From Verrucomicrobiaceae bacterium (GTDB lineage: Bacteria; Verrucomicrobiota; Verrucomicrobiia; Verrucomicrobiales; Akkermansiaceae), in assembly GCA_027486655.1 (NCBI GenBank), contig JAIXOR010000041.1, forward strand, positions 56,647 through 120,646: DNA of 64,000 nt, in the 5' to 3' direction. Every line of letters begins with the position of its first letter. Position 1 is the first letter of the stretch. A program made the position numbers and the translations under genes. Of this stretch, positions 63,761 through 64,000 are shown one piece after another. The notes beneath the pieces are model-generated. The model worked only from the letters and a program-made list of their open reading frames with translations, made no database searches and was not told the DNA's origin.

Positions 63761-64000
63761 AAGGCAGGGACCGACCTCCGGGCGGTCCATGCGAATGCGA
63801 GGCAAAGGCAGGGACCGATCCTCCGGGCGGTCCGAGCGAATGCGCCCCAAAGGCAGGGACCGACCTCCGGGCGGTCCGAGCGGATGCGAGGCGAACGCAT
63901 GCCCATCACCGGACTTCCAGACATTCCAAGGTCTCTACCCTTCGCAGCTCATTCGCCGGACTGTTGCGGAGAACGGTCCGGGCAAAGGCAGGGACCGATC
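63761..64000. repeat. Tandem ~45-bp dyad repeats at right edge
   Basis: Three adjoining units begin at 63761, 63805 and 63850, and a fourth at 63985 is cut by the window end. Each unit starts AAGGCAGGGACCGA and contains GGACCG and CGGTCC arms around ACCTCCGGG, then CCGAGCGAATGCG-like sequence. The period is 44 to 45 bp. The gap 63893-63984 is a non-repeat spacer. It resembles a REP-like or MITE-like element family. Confidence 0.8.

Noticed and set aside
63586..63924. Minus-strand frame with repeated FARTARRIGPCL-like peptide
   Set aside because: The peptide repeats arise from the 45-bp DNA repeats; it also overlaps the dehydrogenase.
63761..64000. CRISPR array
   Set aside because: The units directly adjoin without unique spacers of constant length, and no cas gene is present.

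Overview
The window is GC-rich bacterial chromosome, most likely from Verrucomicrobiota (a Luteolibacter/Verrucomicrobiaceae-like genome). Four things point there: an ECF sigma factor coupled to a FecR-type membrane protein, a large secreted protein built of autotransporter-associated beta-strand repeats, a CxPxR sulfatase and a GH33 sialidase, and a perfect TGTTC-N4-GAACA palindrome upstream of recA, which matches the LexA box I recall for Verrucomicrobia. Coding density is high. Strong Shine-Dalgarno sequences are scarce, and several genes appear to have promoters so close to the start codon that their mRNAs would be leaderless.

Layout. 1-4.1 kb: a GH57-like secreted enzyme (cut by the window edge) behind an ECF sigma/FecR pair. 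4.1-5.1 kb: a divergent YgaP-like rhodanese and YgaV-like ArsR repressor sharing an AT-rich operator. 5.1-14.1 kb: a membrane protein, an A-type Fe-S carrier, guanylate kinase, a SufR-like regulator, an aromatic-rich lipoprotein with an E/Q/R tail, a flavoprotein, an orphan HlyD-like protein, then rhomboid and mazG, which overlap. 14.2-20.3 kb: tRNA-Ile(CAU), kbl, two metallophosphoesterases and a three-gene ABC exporter unit. 20.4-25.9 kb: an uncharacterised membrane/lipoprotein trio, a metallo-beta-lactamase/beta-CASP protein and truA. 26.2-34.3 kb: recA with its LexA box, an OPT transporter, an M42 peptidase, a hydrolase lipoprotein and a second GH57 enzyme. 34.3-44.3 kb: a 1176-residue zinc-protease/beta-repeat protein, an MBOAT/SGNH acylation pair, miaB, a beta-barrel protein and a sulfatase. 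44.5-50.0 kb: a type II secretion/type IV pilus-like operon (two GspE-type ATPases, GspF, GspG) with a clear terminator. 50.2-57.3 kb: an esterase, a lipoprotein, apbE overlapping an Agl23-like membrane protein, a glycosyltransferase, DUF3817, AIM24 and FucU. 57.3-63.7 kb: a Tat-exported PhoD-like phosphatase, grpE-dnaJ-rsmE, the sialidase and a D-2-hydroxyacid dehydrogenase. The window ends in a tandem array of about 45-bp dyad-containing repeats.

Taken together, housekeeping genes (gmk, truA, recA, miaB, grpE, dnaJ, rsmE, mazG, tRNA) are interleaved with functions expected of a polysaccharide-degrading heterotroph: secreted glycosidases, sulfatase, sialidase, fucose mutarotase and secretion machinery. 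I see no insertion sequence, prophage or CRISPR array. I do not see one clear-cut new defence-like system. The observations most worth following are the recurring leaderless promoter layout, the zincin/beta-repeat fusion, the uncharacterised 20.4-23.6 kb trio, the sigma/FecR/GH57 module and the repeats around the secretion operon and at the right end.
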